DNA of 64,000 nucleotides from Monosporascus cannonballus (taxonomy: Eukaryota > Ascomycota > Sordariomycetes > Xylariales), in the NCBI GenBank assembly GCA_004154925.1, contig QJNS01000063.1, forward strand, positions 124,001-188,000, in the 5' to 3' direction. Position numbers and translations under genes: made by a program. The notes below the pieces were generated by a model. The model saw only the letters and a list, made by a program, of their open reading frames with translations. It ran no database searches and was not told the DNA's origin. Position 1 is the stretch's first letter. Each line of letters opens with the position of its first letter. Shown piece by piece: positions 38,701-52,599 of the stretch.

Positions 38701-39452
38701 TAAGTAATAAAACTTTTGTTATATCCTTATACCTATATTCGTTACTATTATTGATCAATTATTAAAATCTTAATTTTCTTTTTTTTCCCGATTAATAAAA
38801 TATAAGGCGAACTTTACCTGGCCAGTACTATTCTTAATTAAAACTCCGTATTAAGGTATCCATAATAATCCTAAAATCATATCGTATTTTTAAAATAAAA
38901 CGATATCGAAATTAATTATTTAATATCGTTCTTAAATAAAAATTTCCAAGTAATTAATTTTGCAGATAATTTTTCCGTTATCGTAAACGAATTCTTAACT
39001 TTCGGCATTTATCGCTATATAAGGTTTTAACTTATATTTCTATAATAATCTGAATTTATTAACCATATCTTGTATAATATAATTCCCGCCCAAAGCTCCG
39101 TAATCCACCATTACTGTAAACTAATACGTTCCGATTCGTATATCCAAAATAATAAGATTATTAACGTTTTTTATCGCCGTATTTAAAACCTTTTTAAAAA
39201 ATTTATTTTAACTTTTCCGGATTTCGTTATTTTGCAGCTTTTTTAGACATAATCTGTTTTTTTAATTTTTATTTAAATTTGTTAAACTTTACTTATATTT
39301 CTTCGTTTAACGCATTAAACTGCTATATTTGTCGATATTGCCGGCGTATTATTCCTTTAAACTATATTTATTATTTTTAATTCTTTTTTATATCGAATAA
39401 ATTATTTTTTTATATTTGCGATTGGATTTTGTTATATGTTGTTTTGGCTATC
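35762..39452 (-). pseudogene. E pol (3' part) and chromodomain remnant
   Basis: The chromodomain at 35762-35889 reads KIFDI, stop, NQNRFT, stop, YLIKWKKYPDFENT, stop. Integrase, RNase H and RT follow in reverse order up to 39452, collinear with A1 370-3950 (for example 39400-39420 equals A1 366-420 reversed). Stops occur in every frame. The cut at 39452 is the A4 insertion site. Confidence 0.85.
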
Positions 39453-39837
39453 TGTTATGGCCCAACGGGCTGCGGCCTCAAAAACGGTTAAATAAAAATC
39501 ATACGGACCACCCCATGGGTTACGTAACGGTAATCACTGCCAAGCCAGTAATCAAAAGTGATCAAAGGGAATCACAAGCGATCATAATCATTATTAGGCG
39601 TATAATTATAAGTAATTAAGCAAAAAAAAAAGAAGGATATATACGTTCGTAATTTCCATAATTTAGATAATTTTAATTTATAATACTTATTAATATAATA
39701 TCGTTATTTATGGTATTTTTAATATTACGAGACGTAATACGTTATTATATTTATTATTTAGAATCCCACGATTTTTTTAATAACATAAACCCGTATAACT
39801 AAAGGTTAACAATTGGTTAAATTGCTTCGCAGTTATA
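39453..39837 (+). repeat. A4 5' LTR
   Basis: 385 bp, TGTTATGGCCCAACGGG start, end reading TTCGCAGTTATA. It includes GGACCACCCCATGGGTTACG and a run of AGTGATCA/AGCGATCA words around 39556-39584. Preceded by the duplication CTATC. Confidence 0.92.
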
Positions 39838-40135
39838 CGTTATACATTTTTATTTAATAGTACTGTTAAATTCTAAGTAATATTTAATATCATCAAATTA
39901 TTGATTAATATTTAAAAAACCTTTATTTAATAATTTTAGGTTCGAATTCGGGAATTGGAAAGAAAATTCCGACAAATTAAGGTTACGCCATTTGCTTAAG
40001 CTTTTTTCGCCCGCATAAAACCTAAAAATTTAAAGCCTTATAATAAAAAAGGTAATATTTAAACTTTTTTAATTTAAGTACGAATTTATCTTCGTTTTTT
40101 AAACTTTAGTAATTTTGCGGATTATGTTTTAATAA
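39838..40135 (+). pseudogene. A4 gag, first part
   Basis: Aligns with A2 20592-20885: GGTTCGAATTCGGGAATTGG, TTTTTTCGCCCGCATAAAAC and the start of the capsid helices. It stops at the B insertion; the next A2-like base is at 47403. Confidence 0.85.
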
Positions 40136-40563
40136 TGTTACAGGAACAGGGGTTCCTGTCTTGAAGAAACCAACCTTTAGGGCCTAGCGTGGACCTGCCA
40201 CGGCTAAACCCCGGGTGGGAAAGTTTGGCCTCGGAAGTGATCTAAAGATCTAGGTGATCTATGGGACCTGGTTACATAGATCACATAGATCATATAGATT
40301 TACAATATACTTACTTTAAGGAATTAGGATATATAATAAATCGGATTTTTAAATAAATAATATTTATTTAATTTCGCTTTTTAGTTATTAATTTAAATTC
40401 TTAGCTAAAGGTAATTATATTATTTTTTAATTAAGAGAAAAATATTTTAAAATTTCTTTCACGAATATATTAAATTATTTTTCGCTTTATTATTACTTGT
40501 AAATCAAGATTTTTTTCGGATATTACTTATATCTCCAGGTAGATATATAATAGGTTCGTTATA
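40136..40563 (+). repeat. B 5' LTR
   Basis: 428 bp. It begins with an inverted repeat around GGAACAGGGGTTCC and contains GATCTAAAGATCTAGGTGAT and ACATAGATCACATAGATCAT-type tandem GATC words at about 40240-40290. Ends GGTTCGTTATA. Confidence 0.93.
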
Positions 40564-40859
40564 TTTTAATAATTTTTTGATTAATAGCTAACGAATAATT
40601 TACCGCCTAATTAGGGTATAAGTTTTCTTGAATTCAATGTAAATAATAATATAGGACGACATTCAAAAGATAAATAGTATATATAATCTCCGTTATTAGC
40701 CAGTAAAGTGTTATTTATAAAATTTAACGATTTACTTTTTATTAAGCAAGTTTTTTAACTAATTAATAATATGGTTTTTTTATAACGCGATTTTAAGGAG
40801 GTTTTTTTTCTTAGCCTTAATAATAATTTTCCCCAATTCCTTCAGATATTATTAAAGTT

Positions 40860-42010
40860 TAAGAATTAAAGCAGGAAAAGGTTAAGGAAAGAAAAGAAGA
40901 ATATGGGGCAGAAAGTTAAAGATTTTTTGCAAAAGAAAAATTAGGCGCTTTAAAAGTAAAAGTCCAGACCCTAAAAGAAAAAAATGTACGACTAAAAGGA
41001 AAGAAACTAGCCTTTTCATAGTTTGGCTCCCCCAGAAAGCGAAGCCAAGGGGCTGGTTACCGATTTTCTTTATTGGACTTAAGGCGAACGTAAATAAGAA
41101 CTTTGATCCTATTATTGTTCGGCGCAAATTGGATACGAAAAGGAATTATTTTACCCCTTGGTTATTATGGAATACTAGACGTTAAAGGCTATAAGTTAAT
41201 TCCTTCTAAGCTTTATGACGGATTAAAAAACCTTAATGGATTTTTGGTTTAGGCCAGGTTTTATCTTAAATTCTATGAGAATTTTTTGTTAAAAAAATAC
41301 CAAAAAATAATGGTTATCTTTTAGCTATTAATTGGACGAATCCGTATATAGTTCGAACTTATTTTAATAAATTATTTTAAGAAATATTTAAAGGAATTTT
41401 CGGACTTTATTAATTATATTTTTAGCAATTACGAAAATTTCGAAAAAAAAATGCACGTTTTATTCGGAAATCCAGATAAAGAATAATATATAATTAAATA
41501 GTTTTATTTTTTTCGCTAAATTAAGTTAATATCCGAATATATAATTAAGTTTAACCGTTTGGCCGTTATTTTTAATCTGCCAAAAAACGTATTATTTTAT
41601 TTTTATTACGATTGACTAAAATTTTAGGTTAAAGATAAATTATATATGGAATTTAAAATAGGATTTTTTGCAAAATATACTGATAAGGTTATTATTGCCG
41701 ATAAACGCATTTTTAATTGGTACTTTTAAAAAAAAGGAACTGGCAAACGAGGTAACGATAAAAGCTCCCGTAGCCAAACTAAGAAGAATAAAGGCAAACC
41801 TTAAAAGGAAGCAAGTTCCGTTTTGAGAGAACCTAAAAAAGATAAGTCCAAAATAAAATGTTTCAATTATGGCAAAAAGGGGCATTTTAAAAACAAATGT
41901 CGTTCCCCTATTAAAAAAAACTCCAAAAAAGGAGGAATTCCTTAACCCCAGAAGAAAGTTAGAACGGCTAAACAAAAAACCGACAGTAAAGTAAAAAAAA
42001 GAAAAAGAAA
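40860..42010 (+). pseudogene. B gag remnant with zinc knuckle
   Basis: From about 41370 the frame reads a capsid-like stretch: EFSDFINYIFSNYENF, then MHVLFGNPDKE, FNRLAVIFNLPKN and VKDKLYMEFK. It then runs into a Lys-rich linker and CFNYGKKGHFKNKCRSPIKK at 41859-41912. The last is a C-x2-C-x4-H-x4-C knuckle with one Cys changed to Tyr (TGT to TAT). Two minus-strand open frames here (40882-41127, 41640-41975) are shadows of this less decayed coding strand. Confidence 0.85.
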
Positions 42011-42899
42011 TTAGTTCGATTTTTTTTAGCCAGAATTCATTATTGCCATAATTATTTAAATCCAGAATAATAACTTAAAGTACGAAGATTATTTTATTTA
42101 CCAGGATTTTAAAATTAAAGCCTATAAGTATTATTCCGGATAAACGGTTTTTAGGATAGCTATAAAGTTAAGATATTAATATTACCTTAATTCTTAGAAA
42201 TATAAAATATATATAAAAAACGGTTAATTTCGATTAAATATTAATAATTACGGATAATTATCCTTAAAACTTTATAAATTTTTAAAATGTATTATTTATG
42301 AAAAGATATTATCGATAAACCTTTATGAATTATTATATTTTATTACTTATTATTAAGACGATTATTTTATTTATTTTAAAACTAAAAAAAAAAAAATTTT
42401 TGGCCCGGGTGGAATAATAAGACTTTTACCGAACCAAATAATAAGTGCCGATATATTAAAATTTCCCGATAGCCAGAATACCTTAAGTTTTATTATTTAT
42501 ATTCCGAATTAAAATAAAGTCAAAAGGTTATATCGTAAGGATATTTATGTTATTCTCCGATATTTTGTATTTAATACGAGTTCTTAAATATGGGAATATT
42601 TTTTTCGGAGATTTACTTTTTTGATCTTATAATTTAGGAAAAACGGAACAAAAAAATAAGCCAGAAAAAAGGCCCGACTTTAAAGCCTTAATGTAAATAC
42701 GGCAAAAAAACATAATTCCGGTATAAAAATAACTAATATACCAAATATGTTATTAAAAAAGTTCGCGAATAGAAATTTGCTTAAACCGGAAAATATTAAA
42801 AATCAAAAAATTATAAAGGCTTTCGAAAGTAAGGTATCGAAAAGCCTTAACCGATAAAACCTTATATAAAATAATAAAAGGAACGCGTAATTAAATTAA

Positions 42900-45800
42900 G
42901 ATCTTTTTCCGATATAAAAGTAAAATATTTAAGGCCATAATTAATTCCGGAATAGAAAATAATTTTATTTCCCTTATAACGGCAGAAAAATATTAAATTC
43001 TTTAGAAATACAAATTGAAATTTTACAAATTACGTACGGTGGATAGTAGCTTATTTACGTATAAAAAAGGATAAGTTTTTCGAAAAACGGAAAATTTTTT
43101 AATATAAATTCAAAGATATTAAAAATATATTTCGTTAAATATCGCTAATATTTCCGTATACGATATTATCTTAAAAATACTTTGGTTTTATTTTAACAAC
43201 TTACGGATTAATTAAAAACAACGAATTTTTTCTTAGAACGAAATATTAAATAAAGATAATCGAAAATTTTATTATATTATTAAGGAAATACGGATTCCTA
43301 ATCAGATTTTTACGGTACCTTTAAAATATCAAGTATTTAAAAAATTATTTAAAAATAAAAAAAATTACAAATTACCGCCATACGGTTAATAAGATAATTA
43401 AATACCTATTAAAAAAAGGTATTATCTTAAATTTTACAAAATTAACCATATAAACCCAAAAAAATTAAAAACTTTATAGAAAAATATATAATTAGATTTG
43501 AAAAAAAAATATATTTAATTTTTTAACTCCTTTACTAAATATCTAATTTTTATAATACCAAAAACTAAAAATAATAAATAAAGGATTAAAAAAAATAAAA
43601 ACTTTATTTACCGAAAAATAATTAATTATAAATAATTAAATAATATTATAATTAAAAATGGATATCCTTTAATTTTTAGAAATACTTTAAAGGAAAATAC
43701 CAGCAAAACTAAATAATTTACGGCGTTTAATTTTCGCAATAATTATTACCGTATCAAAATGGCCAAAAGAAAAAAATAGAAAACGGCATTTAAAATAATA
43801 TATGGACTTTATAAGTACCGAATAATACCTATAGGACTTATTAACGTTCCCGCCAGTTTCCAAAATTTGGTCATAACCATTTTTCGATAATTTTTGGATA
43901 AATTCGCATTTATCTATTTCGACGATATCTTTATTTATTTTAAAACCTTAAAAAAGCATAAAAAACATATTATTTAAACACTTAAAACTTTGGACGAAAC
44001 CAATATTTAAGTTAATTTTATTAAAAACGTATAATATATTTAAAAATTAAATTTTTTAGGATTTACTTTTATATTAGGTCAAATTCAAATTTAACGTTCC
44101 AAATTCAAAGAAATTAAAAATTGGCTTATCCTTAATAAGGCGATTATTATAAATATCCGACAAATCTTAAGATTTACAGGTTACGTACGTAACCTAATTA
44201 AGGGATATAAAGATATAATTAAACCTTTAATAAAACTTACCATTAAGGAATACGTTAAGAAAAAATTCGAACTTTTAAAGGAAATAAAAAAAGCATTCCG
44301 GGAATTAAAAAAGGTAATTACTAACGGATTTATCGTAAAGATACCAAATCCAAATAAAACGAAATAATTAAAAATAAATATTTTAAAATACGCCTTGGGC
44401 GTAATTTTAAAATAACTAAAAAATAACAACAAATAATACTTGATGGCATATTACTCCAAAATATTCCGAGATACAAAACTTAAATATCAAATTTACGATA
44501 AAAAACTATTAACAATTATTAACGTTTTTAAGGAATAGAAACTTTTTTTAACGAAACAAAAAAACCTTTTAATATTTACTTTAATTACAAAAATCTTACG
44601 TAATTTATAAAAGCCTAAGAATTAAATAAGCAATATGAAAAATAATGGATTTTTTTATTTAGATTTAACTTTAAGATATATCATATTAAAAAAAAAATTT
44701 CCAAGCGGATATCCTTAATTACAAAGGCAATTACGACTTTAAAATTCCCAAAAAAACATATAAATACTATAATATAATAAGGACGGAATTGTACGATTAT
44801 ATGAAATAATAAAGAAACTAATTACCAAACTTTTAATACGGTTCCGGAATTCTTACGATATAAAAAAACAAAAAAATTCAGCAGCTAAAAGGATAACCAA
44901 AAAATCAGTTATTGTATTACGGCAAAATTTACGTTCCTAAGGATTAACAGGAATAATTCGTAAAGGAATTCTATAAAAACCTGTTATACGGATATTAAGG
45001 GATTTTCAAAATTATCCGACAATTATAAAAATAATACGATTTTCCGGAATTACGCCGTATTGTTAAAAAGGTAATTAAGGATTATAACGTTTATAATAAG
45101 GCTAAGGCAATATGTTATAAGCCTTACGGGTTATTACATCTTACCGATATTTTTAACAAAATATAAAATACCATAATTTAAAACTTTATTATTAACTTAT
45201 TTTTATTTAAAAACCTAATTATTAGAATTAAATACGACAAAATATAAGTAATTATTAATAAATTTATTAAATATAAGTACTTTTTACCTTTTAAAAGAAA
45301 TATAACGGCAAAATAATTAGCTTATGCCTTTATTAAATAATACCTTAATAAACATAAAATACCTAAAAAAATCATTTTAAATCAAAATATATTATTTATT
45401 TTAAAATTTGGTGTTAGTTTTTTTAAATAAATTAATATTAAATTTAAGTTTTTAATAACGTATTATCCTTAAACGGATAACCAAACCGAAAAATTAAACC
45501 AGATTTTAAAATAATATTTACAAAATTATATTAATTATTAATAAAATAATTAAGTAAAATTTTTATTATTAATATAAATCGCCTATAACATATTTCCTAA
45601 TAAGGATATAAACGTATTTCCCCATATAACTATATACGGATATAATATAAAAATAAAAATATTAATAACAAAAATCAAAACGATTTAAGCCCGTTTTTAA
45701 AATAAATTACGATTCTTATAATAATGGATAATTTAATATTATAATAAAAAAGATTAAAAGATTAATTTTAACGAAAAAAAATAAGGTTTACTTATTACGC

Positions 45801-46200
45801 CAGAAACAAAACGTAATTTCGAATATTTTATAAATCGAAGCAAAAAAAACCCAGCGATAAACTTAATTTTAAAAAACTTAACCTATTTAAAATTAACGAA
45901 ATTATTTCCAAAATTAATTACCGACTATCGCTACCTAAAAATATAAGAATATACCTTATTTTCCATATTTTTTTATTTAAATTAATACTTAAGAACGCCC
46001 TATTAAAAATAAACCTAAAATTCGAAAAAGATTTTGACAAATACGAAATTAAATAAATATTAAATTTTAAAATAATTAAAAGTAAAATCCAGTACTTAAT
46101 TAAATAAGAAAAATACTTACATAAAAAAAATACGTAAAAACTATTTAAATACCTAACGAATATGATAAACCTAATTAAGACGTTTTATCGCCAAAATCCT
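42900..46200 (+). pseudogene. B pol remnant: protease, RT, RNase H, integrase, chromodomain
   Basis: A protease-like region (DSG-type segment expected near 42950) is followed by RT with YGLYKYRIIPIGLINVPASF, then IYFDDIFIYF with both Asp intact (43915-43926). RNase H at 44370-44560 reads YALGVILK and MAYYSKIFRDTKLKYQIYDK, then KLLTIINVFKE. Integrase at 45200-45620 has an ITYYP, stop, TDNQTEKLNQIL block and IAYNIFPNKDINVFPH. The chromodomain at about 46040-46200 reads SKIQYLIK, stop, EKYLHKKNT, stop, KLFKYLTNM, then INLIKTFYRQNPDRPS. Trp codons have become stops. Family order and length are normal for a chromovirus; only point decay is seen. Confidence 0.88.
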
Positions 46201-46214
46201 GACCGACCGTCTTT

Positions 46215-46960
46215 AACGCGATTAAGGTTACAGGCGATAACGGTCCCCCGCCTAAGTTTAACCTTACGGCGTTGTAGTCGAAAAAAATAAATATTTCCAA
46301 AACGGCGTCCATTTCGGAAACAAAACGTACCTATTCCTCTTTTACGTTTCGCCGCTTTTCCTTTATTTTTTCTTGTTTTTCCAATTAATTTAATTTTAAA
46401 CCTTCCTTTAATATTTCTAAGGCCCTTTTCTTAAGAAAGTTTTATTAAAAGCGTAAACGCCTTAATTTCCTAACAAACTTCTCCGACTTTTTATTCTGTC
46501 GCCGACGCAATTTGGCTAACCTTTTTATCCACTTTTTTTCTATAACCTCCTATTCTCTTTTGGCAATTTCCTGGTACGTTAAGAAATTATTTTCGGTTTC
46601 GCGTTATTCTTTTTAAAAACGCTTTTATATTTCGTTCATTTTTTTTAAAAAGTTTATTATTAAAACGTTATAAAAAAGGCATTAATAATAAGTACAATAA
46701 TCGTAACTCGGGTAATCCAACGCGTAAAAACAGTTTTTTTCGCCAAGATAAACATAGTTAAAATAAACAAAGATTTTGGTCCTAAACTTTTTAATTAATT
46801 TAATACGGGTATCGCGAAAATTGCGTTAATTTAAACCAAATTTTCTTGTTCCTTTTTAAATGCGTTCTGTTATAATAAAATTAGTTAAAACGTTTCTAAC
46901 TTTTTTTAACAAAACGGAATGGCCACTTACAGTACTTATCTTTGGGGACAAAAATCCTTG
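46215..46960 (-). pseudogene. B minus-strand ORF remnant: long charged helix
   Basis: Between the B chromodomain and 3' LTR the minus strand reads KKMNEI, stop, KRF, then RETENNFLTYQEIAKRE, VIEKKWIKRLAKLRRRQNKK, SEKFVRKLRRLRF. Then, past more stops, come FLKKRALEILKEGLKLN and KQEKIKEKRRNVKEE. This is a strong coiled-coil-like composition in the same position and orientation as the antisense ORFs of A and E. A Cys-bearing head is less clear (YCKWPFRFVKKS, some 110 codons upstream). It may be a distant relative or a convergent feature. Confidence 0.5.
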
Positions 46961-46974
46961 GAAAAGGGAAATAA

Positions 46975-47402
46975 TATTACAGGAACAGGGGTTCCTATTT
47001 TGAAAAAACCAACCTTTAGGGCCTAACGTAAACCTACCACGGCTAAACCCCGGGTAGGAAAACTTGGCCTCGGAAGTGATCTAAAGATTTAAGTAATTTA
47101 TGGGACCTGGTTACATAAATCATATAAATCATATAGATTTACGATATATTTACTTTAAGGAATTAAGATATATAATAAATCGGACTTTTATATAAATAAT
47201 ACTTATTTAATTTCGTTCTTTAATTATTAATTTAAGTTTTTAGCTAATAGTAACTATACTGTTTTTTAATTAAAAGAAAAATACCTTAAAATTTCCTTAA
47301 CGAACATACTAAATTATTTCTCGTTTTATTATTACTTGCAAATTAAGACCCTTTTCGGATATTGCTTATACCTCCAGGTGGATGTATAACAGGTTCGTTA
47401 CA
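46975..47402 (+). repeat. B 3' LTR
   Basis: 428 bp, TATTACAGGAACAGG (C:G-to-T:A form of TGTTACAGG) to AGGTTCGTTACA. It is more AT-converted than the 5' LTR in its GATC-rich centre. Followed by AATAA. Confidence 0.93.
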
Positions 47403-48300
47403 AATAATAAAAATATGCTTAACGGAAAACGTTATTAATTAATTTAAACCCAGTATAAGGAGTTTCCTGAAAATAAAAAAAATTGAATAAACACTTTTTA
47501 TTAACGGAATATTTTTACTTTATATTAATTTCGAAAATAAAATATGCGATAATTTCGGTAATCCATATAAAAAGATTTTACGGCTTAGCAATTTGTATAA
47601 TTCCGATAAAGAAATTTATATTTAAATACGCCGTAATCTTTAAACATTTTGCGGTTAAGGCCGGAGAGAAAAATAATAAAATTAATATTTTTATTGATAT
47701 ATTTTATAAAAAGCTAAAAGATAATATAAAAGATAAAATTATTCGGATTAAAAAATTAATTATTTTAAACCGGCATATTACAAAAATAATTAAAATCGAT
47801 AATTATTAATTTAAGAAACGATAATAAAAAAAAGGATAATATATTTTATGTTCGCGATATAATAAACTTAACCTAGGGAAAAATAAGACTTGTTTTTTAC
47901 TTTTTACGAAACGGCATAAGAACTTATAGAACTCGGCGTTATTTATAGATAAAACAGGAATTAGATTCGGTGTTTTAATTATAGCAAAATAGAATATAAG
48001 GCTTATAAATATAAAAAGCCTAAGAAGCTATAATAAGATAACTGGACCCCTATACCGGAGGAATAATCTAGGAAAAAGTAAAGAAATAATAATAAATTTA
48101 TTAAAATAATTTAAGCCAAATATATATTAGGCTTACAGCAAAAGGTCCAATACAGATTATTAAGATAAAAAATTCGACGAAAAATATAAAAAGCCAGAAA
48201 GTTGGCTTAATAAATATTACGAATACGCTAAAAAACGTTATAAAGATAATTATGCAAATATTAGAATTAGATAGAAAGAATCTGTTCTGGAACACTTAAT
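47403..48300 (+). pseudogene. A4 gag, second part
   Basis: Resumes at the A2-equivalent position 20881 (AATAATAAAAATATGCTTAA) and runs through the capsid helices. It includes a 108-codon open stretch at 47483-47809 (ISKIKYAIISVIHIKRFYGL, AVIFKHFAVKAGEKNN). A knuckle-like trace with Tyr for Cys lies near 47975-48030. The minus-strand frame at 48101-48295 is a shadow; its twin is at 21578-21772 in A2. Confidence 0.78.
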
Positions 48301-48369
48301 TAATATGGCAAAATATATGTTACATATTGTTGATAACGAGAATATCCCGATTAAAACAAATGAAAATAA

Positions 48370-51300
48370 TATATTTACAAATGAATTATTCGTATATATT
48401 ATAAGGGATTTGATTTTTTAAACCGTATCGGAAATAATAAGAACGATATGTAATAATATTGATAATTTCGAATTATAACTTCAGAAAATATTTATCGGTT
48501 GGCCGAAACAAAAAGCTGGTCCGAAAAAAAGTAATACCTATAAAAGAATTCTTTTTATTATTATGGATAATATAATTATTAAACGGAAAAAGAATTAATT
48601 TAGCGTACGGTAAAAAAATATTATTAGAAAGTTATTACGGATTTTGATTTTTAATTAGTATTTATTGCGGATCCCAAGAAAAAAGATTATTAAGGAAAAT
48701 ATACGTTAATTTATAAAAGATTTTTAAAATAATAATTAGGACGACATATAATAAGATATAGTTATAAATATAAAAAAACAATTTATTCGATAAAAAAAGA
48801 AATTATAACAAAATTATAAATAATTAATACGCTTTAAAAAAAATACGTCGGCAATAACGATAAATATAATACCTTAATACATTAAACGAAAAAACATAAA
48901 TAAAATTTAATAAATTTAAATAAGAATTTAAAAAAAGGTTATTTGTAAAAAAGCCGCAAACTAATAATATTTAAAGAAATTAAAGAGAATTTCTGAAAAA
49001 GGTTTTAAATGTAATAATAAAAAATATTAACGTTTTATTACTTTAAATATATGAATCGAAACGTATTAATATACTGTAATAATAATTTATGAAGTTTTAG
49101 GCGGGAATTATATTATAACAGATAGAACTAATAAATTTAAATTATTATAGAGATATAAATTAAAATTTTATATAACGACGAATACCGAAAATTCGGAATT
49201 CGCTTCCGATAACAAAAAAATTATACGTAAAATTAATTATTTCGAAATTTTTATTTAAGGATAATATTAAACAATTAATTTCGATATCGTTTTATTTTGG
49301 AATTACGATATAATTTAAAGATTATTATAAATACTTTAATACGAAATTTTAATTAACGGAAAAATTAATTAAATAAAATTTGTTTTATTTTTTATTAATA
49401 AATGAAAAAAAAAGAAACTAAGATCTTAATATTCGATCGATAATAATGATAAATATAGGTATAAGGACATAACAGAAATCTTATCACCTAAAAAAATAAG
49501 ACATAAAAAAATAAGTATTAAAAGAAAATATAGTATATTACTATAAGTATTAAAAGCAAATTAAAATAGTTAAATATTTATTTAAAATAATAATAATAAT
49601 AACGTTAAAACTCAGAAGATTTAATTAATATATTATTATAATATTATAAATATAAACAGTTTTTCAAAAAGGAACCTAATACAAAATTACCAGAATATAG
49701 CAAATAACATCATAAGATAATTTTTAAAAATCGATTTTTAATAAAGTTTAACTTTATTTATAATTTTAGCGGAAACAAATTACAAATTTTTGAAAAAATA
49801 TCTAGAAAACTGGCTATAAAAAGAATAGATTTAAATTTCGAAATTATTAATAAAGTACGTTATATTTTTCGTAGTTAAAAAAATGGAAATTTACGATTTA
49901 TACTTAATTATGGACAATTAACGATATTACTATTTAAAATTAAACCTTAATATTTCTAATTACGGAAATAAAAAACGGATTTTACGGAATTAAATGGTTT
50001 ATAACGTTCGATTTTAAAAATAAATATAACTTTATTAGGATTAAAAAAGGATACGAATAAAAAATAACCTTTAAAACAAAATACGGATTATTTAAGTATT
50101 TAGTTATATTAATAAGATTTATAAACGTATTAACAACTTTTTAGCGAATAATTAATTTCGTATTACGAAAATATTTTGATATTTTTGTTAATTGTTATTT
50201 TGATAATATTTTTATTTTTTCGAACGTAAAAAGAAGACATGTAAAATATATTTGTATAATCTTTTAAGCTTTATAGGACGTAAATTATTTATTAATGGAA
50301 AAAAAGTTAATTTCATATATAGAAAATTAAATATTTAGGATATATTATTATCTTAGCATATATTAGAATAAACTTTAAAAAATCGTTAAAATTTCAAAAT
50401 AGCAGATATTAATAATAATAAAAAAGATATAGGCATTTTTTGGATTTGCCAATTATTATAAGACATTTATTCGAAATTTTAATAAAATATTTGTATTCTT
50501 AACGGATTTTACGAAACAGAAAAGAATTTAAATAAACGCCAGATACGGGAAAAATATTTTAAAATATTAAGAATATAATTATTAATGAATTAATACTAAT
50601 TATATACGATTTAAACCATTTATTAAATTAAAACCCGATATTTTGGATTATATATTAGACATAATAATCGGGTAACGTAACAATTAAGGCAAGTTACATC
50701 TTATTACATTTTCTTTATATAAAATAAAAGAAACCAAGTTTAATTACGGTATTTCAAATAAGAAATTTAAGGTTATTATTATGGCATTTCAGAAATTTAG
50801 GTATTTTCTAAAAAAAACCCTTATATTAAATTAAGGTGGATATGGATTCTTAAATTTTTACCCGTTTTTTTGCAATTAAGGAATTTATAAGATAATAATT
50901 AAAATACGTTAAAAAATTAACAAATTTCGATTTCGTTACTATTTATAAAAAATTTATAAAACCGCAAAATAAATACTTTAAATAAACGACCAAATTTCGA
51001 AAAGAATTGGTTAACTTAGTTATATAATTTTTAATATTACGACAAAAAGATATTTACGTTTATAATAAATTATAATACTTCGGATAATACCTTTAAATAT
51101 ATATTAAAGGATTTAGTAATATAATAACGGTCTTTCAAAAATTTAAAAAATGGATAAAATATAAATCTCAAAGGAATACAAAAGAATTTAATACAAAAAA
51201 TATATGAATATTAATTATACGGATATTTAAAGATTTACAAAACCTTAAAGCAATTTTAACATATATATTTCTTTTTTAAAATGAAATTAATAATATTAAA

Positions 51301-52438
51301 AGTTAAACGATAATACGATATTTACGCTAAAATAAAAACATAATAATATAAATTATACGAAAGATTATAGTTATTATTAGTTGCAAAATAATTATGGTAT
51401 TTAATCACTTTCGATTTTATTACCAAACTTCCTATATCAAAAAATCTAATTACGGGAACATATTACGATAACATTTTCATAATTTTTAATTAATTTACGA
51501 AGTTTTCTTATTTCTTATTATATTATGAAAACATAAATGCCGAATAATTAGGATATATTTTTAAACCTATTTTTAATATATATGGATTACCGATAAAAAT
51601 TATATTAAATAAAAGATCGATATTCGTATTAAAGTTTGAGCAAGGTCTTATGGCATATATTAACTGAAAATGTAAATTATTTGATATATTTAAACTTTAA
51701 ATTAATAAATAAATATATTAAATAAATTAAATTTTGGAATTTTACTTTGGATATTATCTTAATTATAAACACAATAACTAAGTTAAAAAATCTTTAATCG
51801 CATAATTAATTTATAATATCAGTTATTATAAAAACATTAAGATAATGTAAATAAATGTAAATTTTGGTTTTACGTTAAAAATTTATAAAGAAATACGTAA
51901 TAACGGTTTAATTAATATTAAAATACTTTTACGTTAAAATAATTATAATAATCGCATTAAAAAATAAAGATAAAATTGGAATTTGTACAAAATTAAATAA
52001 ATAAACATTATAACTAAAAAAGGTTAAAAAGATTATTTTTCAAAAAAAAGAAAATGTTTTTTCTCGTTACAAAAAATATTCAAATAAAATAAGCCAGTAA
52101 AAAATTCGATTTTATGTATATCGGTCCAGACAAAATCGCTAAGAAAATCTTAAAAAATAATTATTAATTGAAATATTTACCAAAAGCTAAATTCTATTTA
52201 ATTTTTTACCTTTTGTTATTTAAATTAATAACAAATATAATTAAAATATATGCGGCATAAAATAACGTAAAAATAAAAAACAAATAAATATATAAAATAA
52301 AGAACATTCTTAATATGCGAAACTAAAATAAACTTATTTAATATCTAATTAAATAAAAAAAGTACCGGGATTCCAAAAACATCGGAAAACCTGCTAAAAA
52401 TCTTATTAATACTTAATACTTATTAAAACTTTTTATTA
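48370..52438 (+). pseudogene. A4 pol and chromodomain remnant
   Basis: Collinear with A1 1-4057 and A2 21860-25917. The RT box region near 50190 reads CYFDNIFIF, again with Asn for the second Asp. The chromodomain trace is at 52342-52438 (YLIK, stop, KKYRD ... KPAKNLINT). The frame is broken throughout. Confidence 0.8.
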
Positions 52439-52599
52439 GCAACGATAGGCGTATTTTAATTAATAGCCGATTAATCGGTAAACAGAAAGTCGGGCTAATC
52501 GGCCGTAATATAGGTTAATGTGGCAGCCGTAATGGCAACCTTCAATTATTCTTTTTTCTTAACATTTTTATTCCTTTAATTTATTTAACCATTAAAACT

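Larger units (their letters stand above)
40136..47402 (+). mobile_element. B: innermost Ty3/gypsy chromovirus, nested in A4 gag, perfect TSD
   Basis: 7,267 bp between TGTTACAGGAACAGG and CGTTACA, with the duplication AATAA (40131-40135 and 47403-47407). Both LTRs are 428 bp. Order: gag with zinc knuckle, protease, RT, RNase H, integrase, chromodomain, then a region with a minus-strand frame, 3' LTR. It is a different lineage from A/E, C and D. As the innermost insertion it is the latest in the nest. It also keeps the most complete catalytic box (YFDD at 43915-43926). Stops still interrupt it throughout. Confidence 0.94.

Noticed and set aside
40882..41975. Minus-strand open frames of 81 and 111 codons
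   Set aside because: Shadows of the B gag frame on the plus strand, which carries the zinc knuckle and capsid-like sequence.
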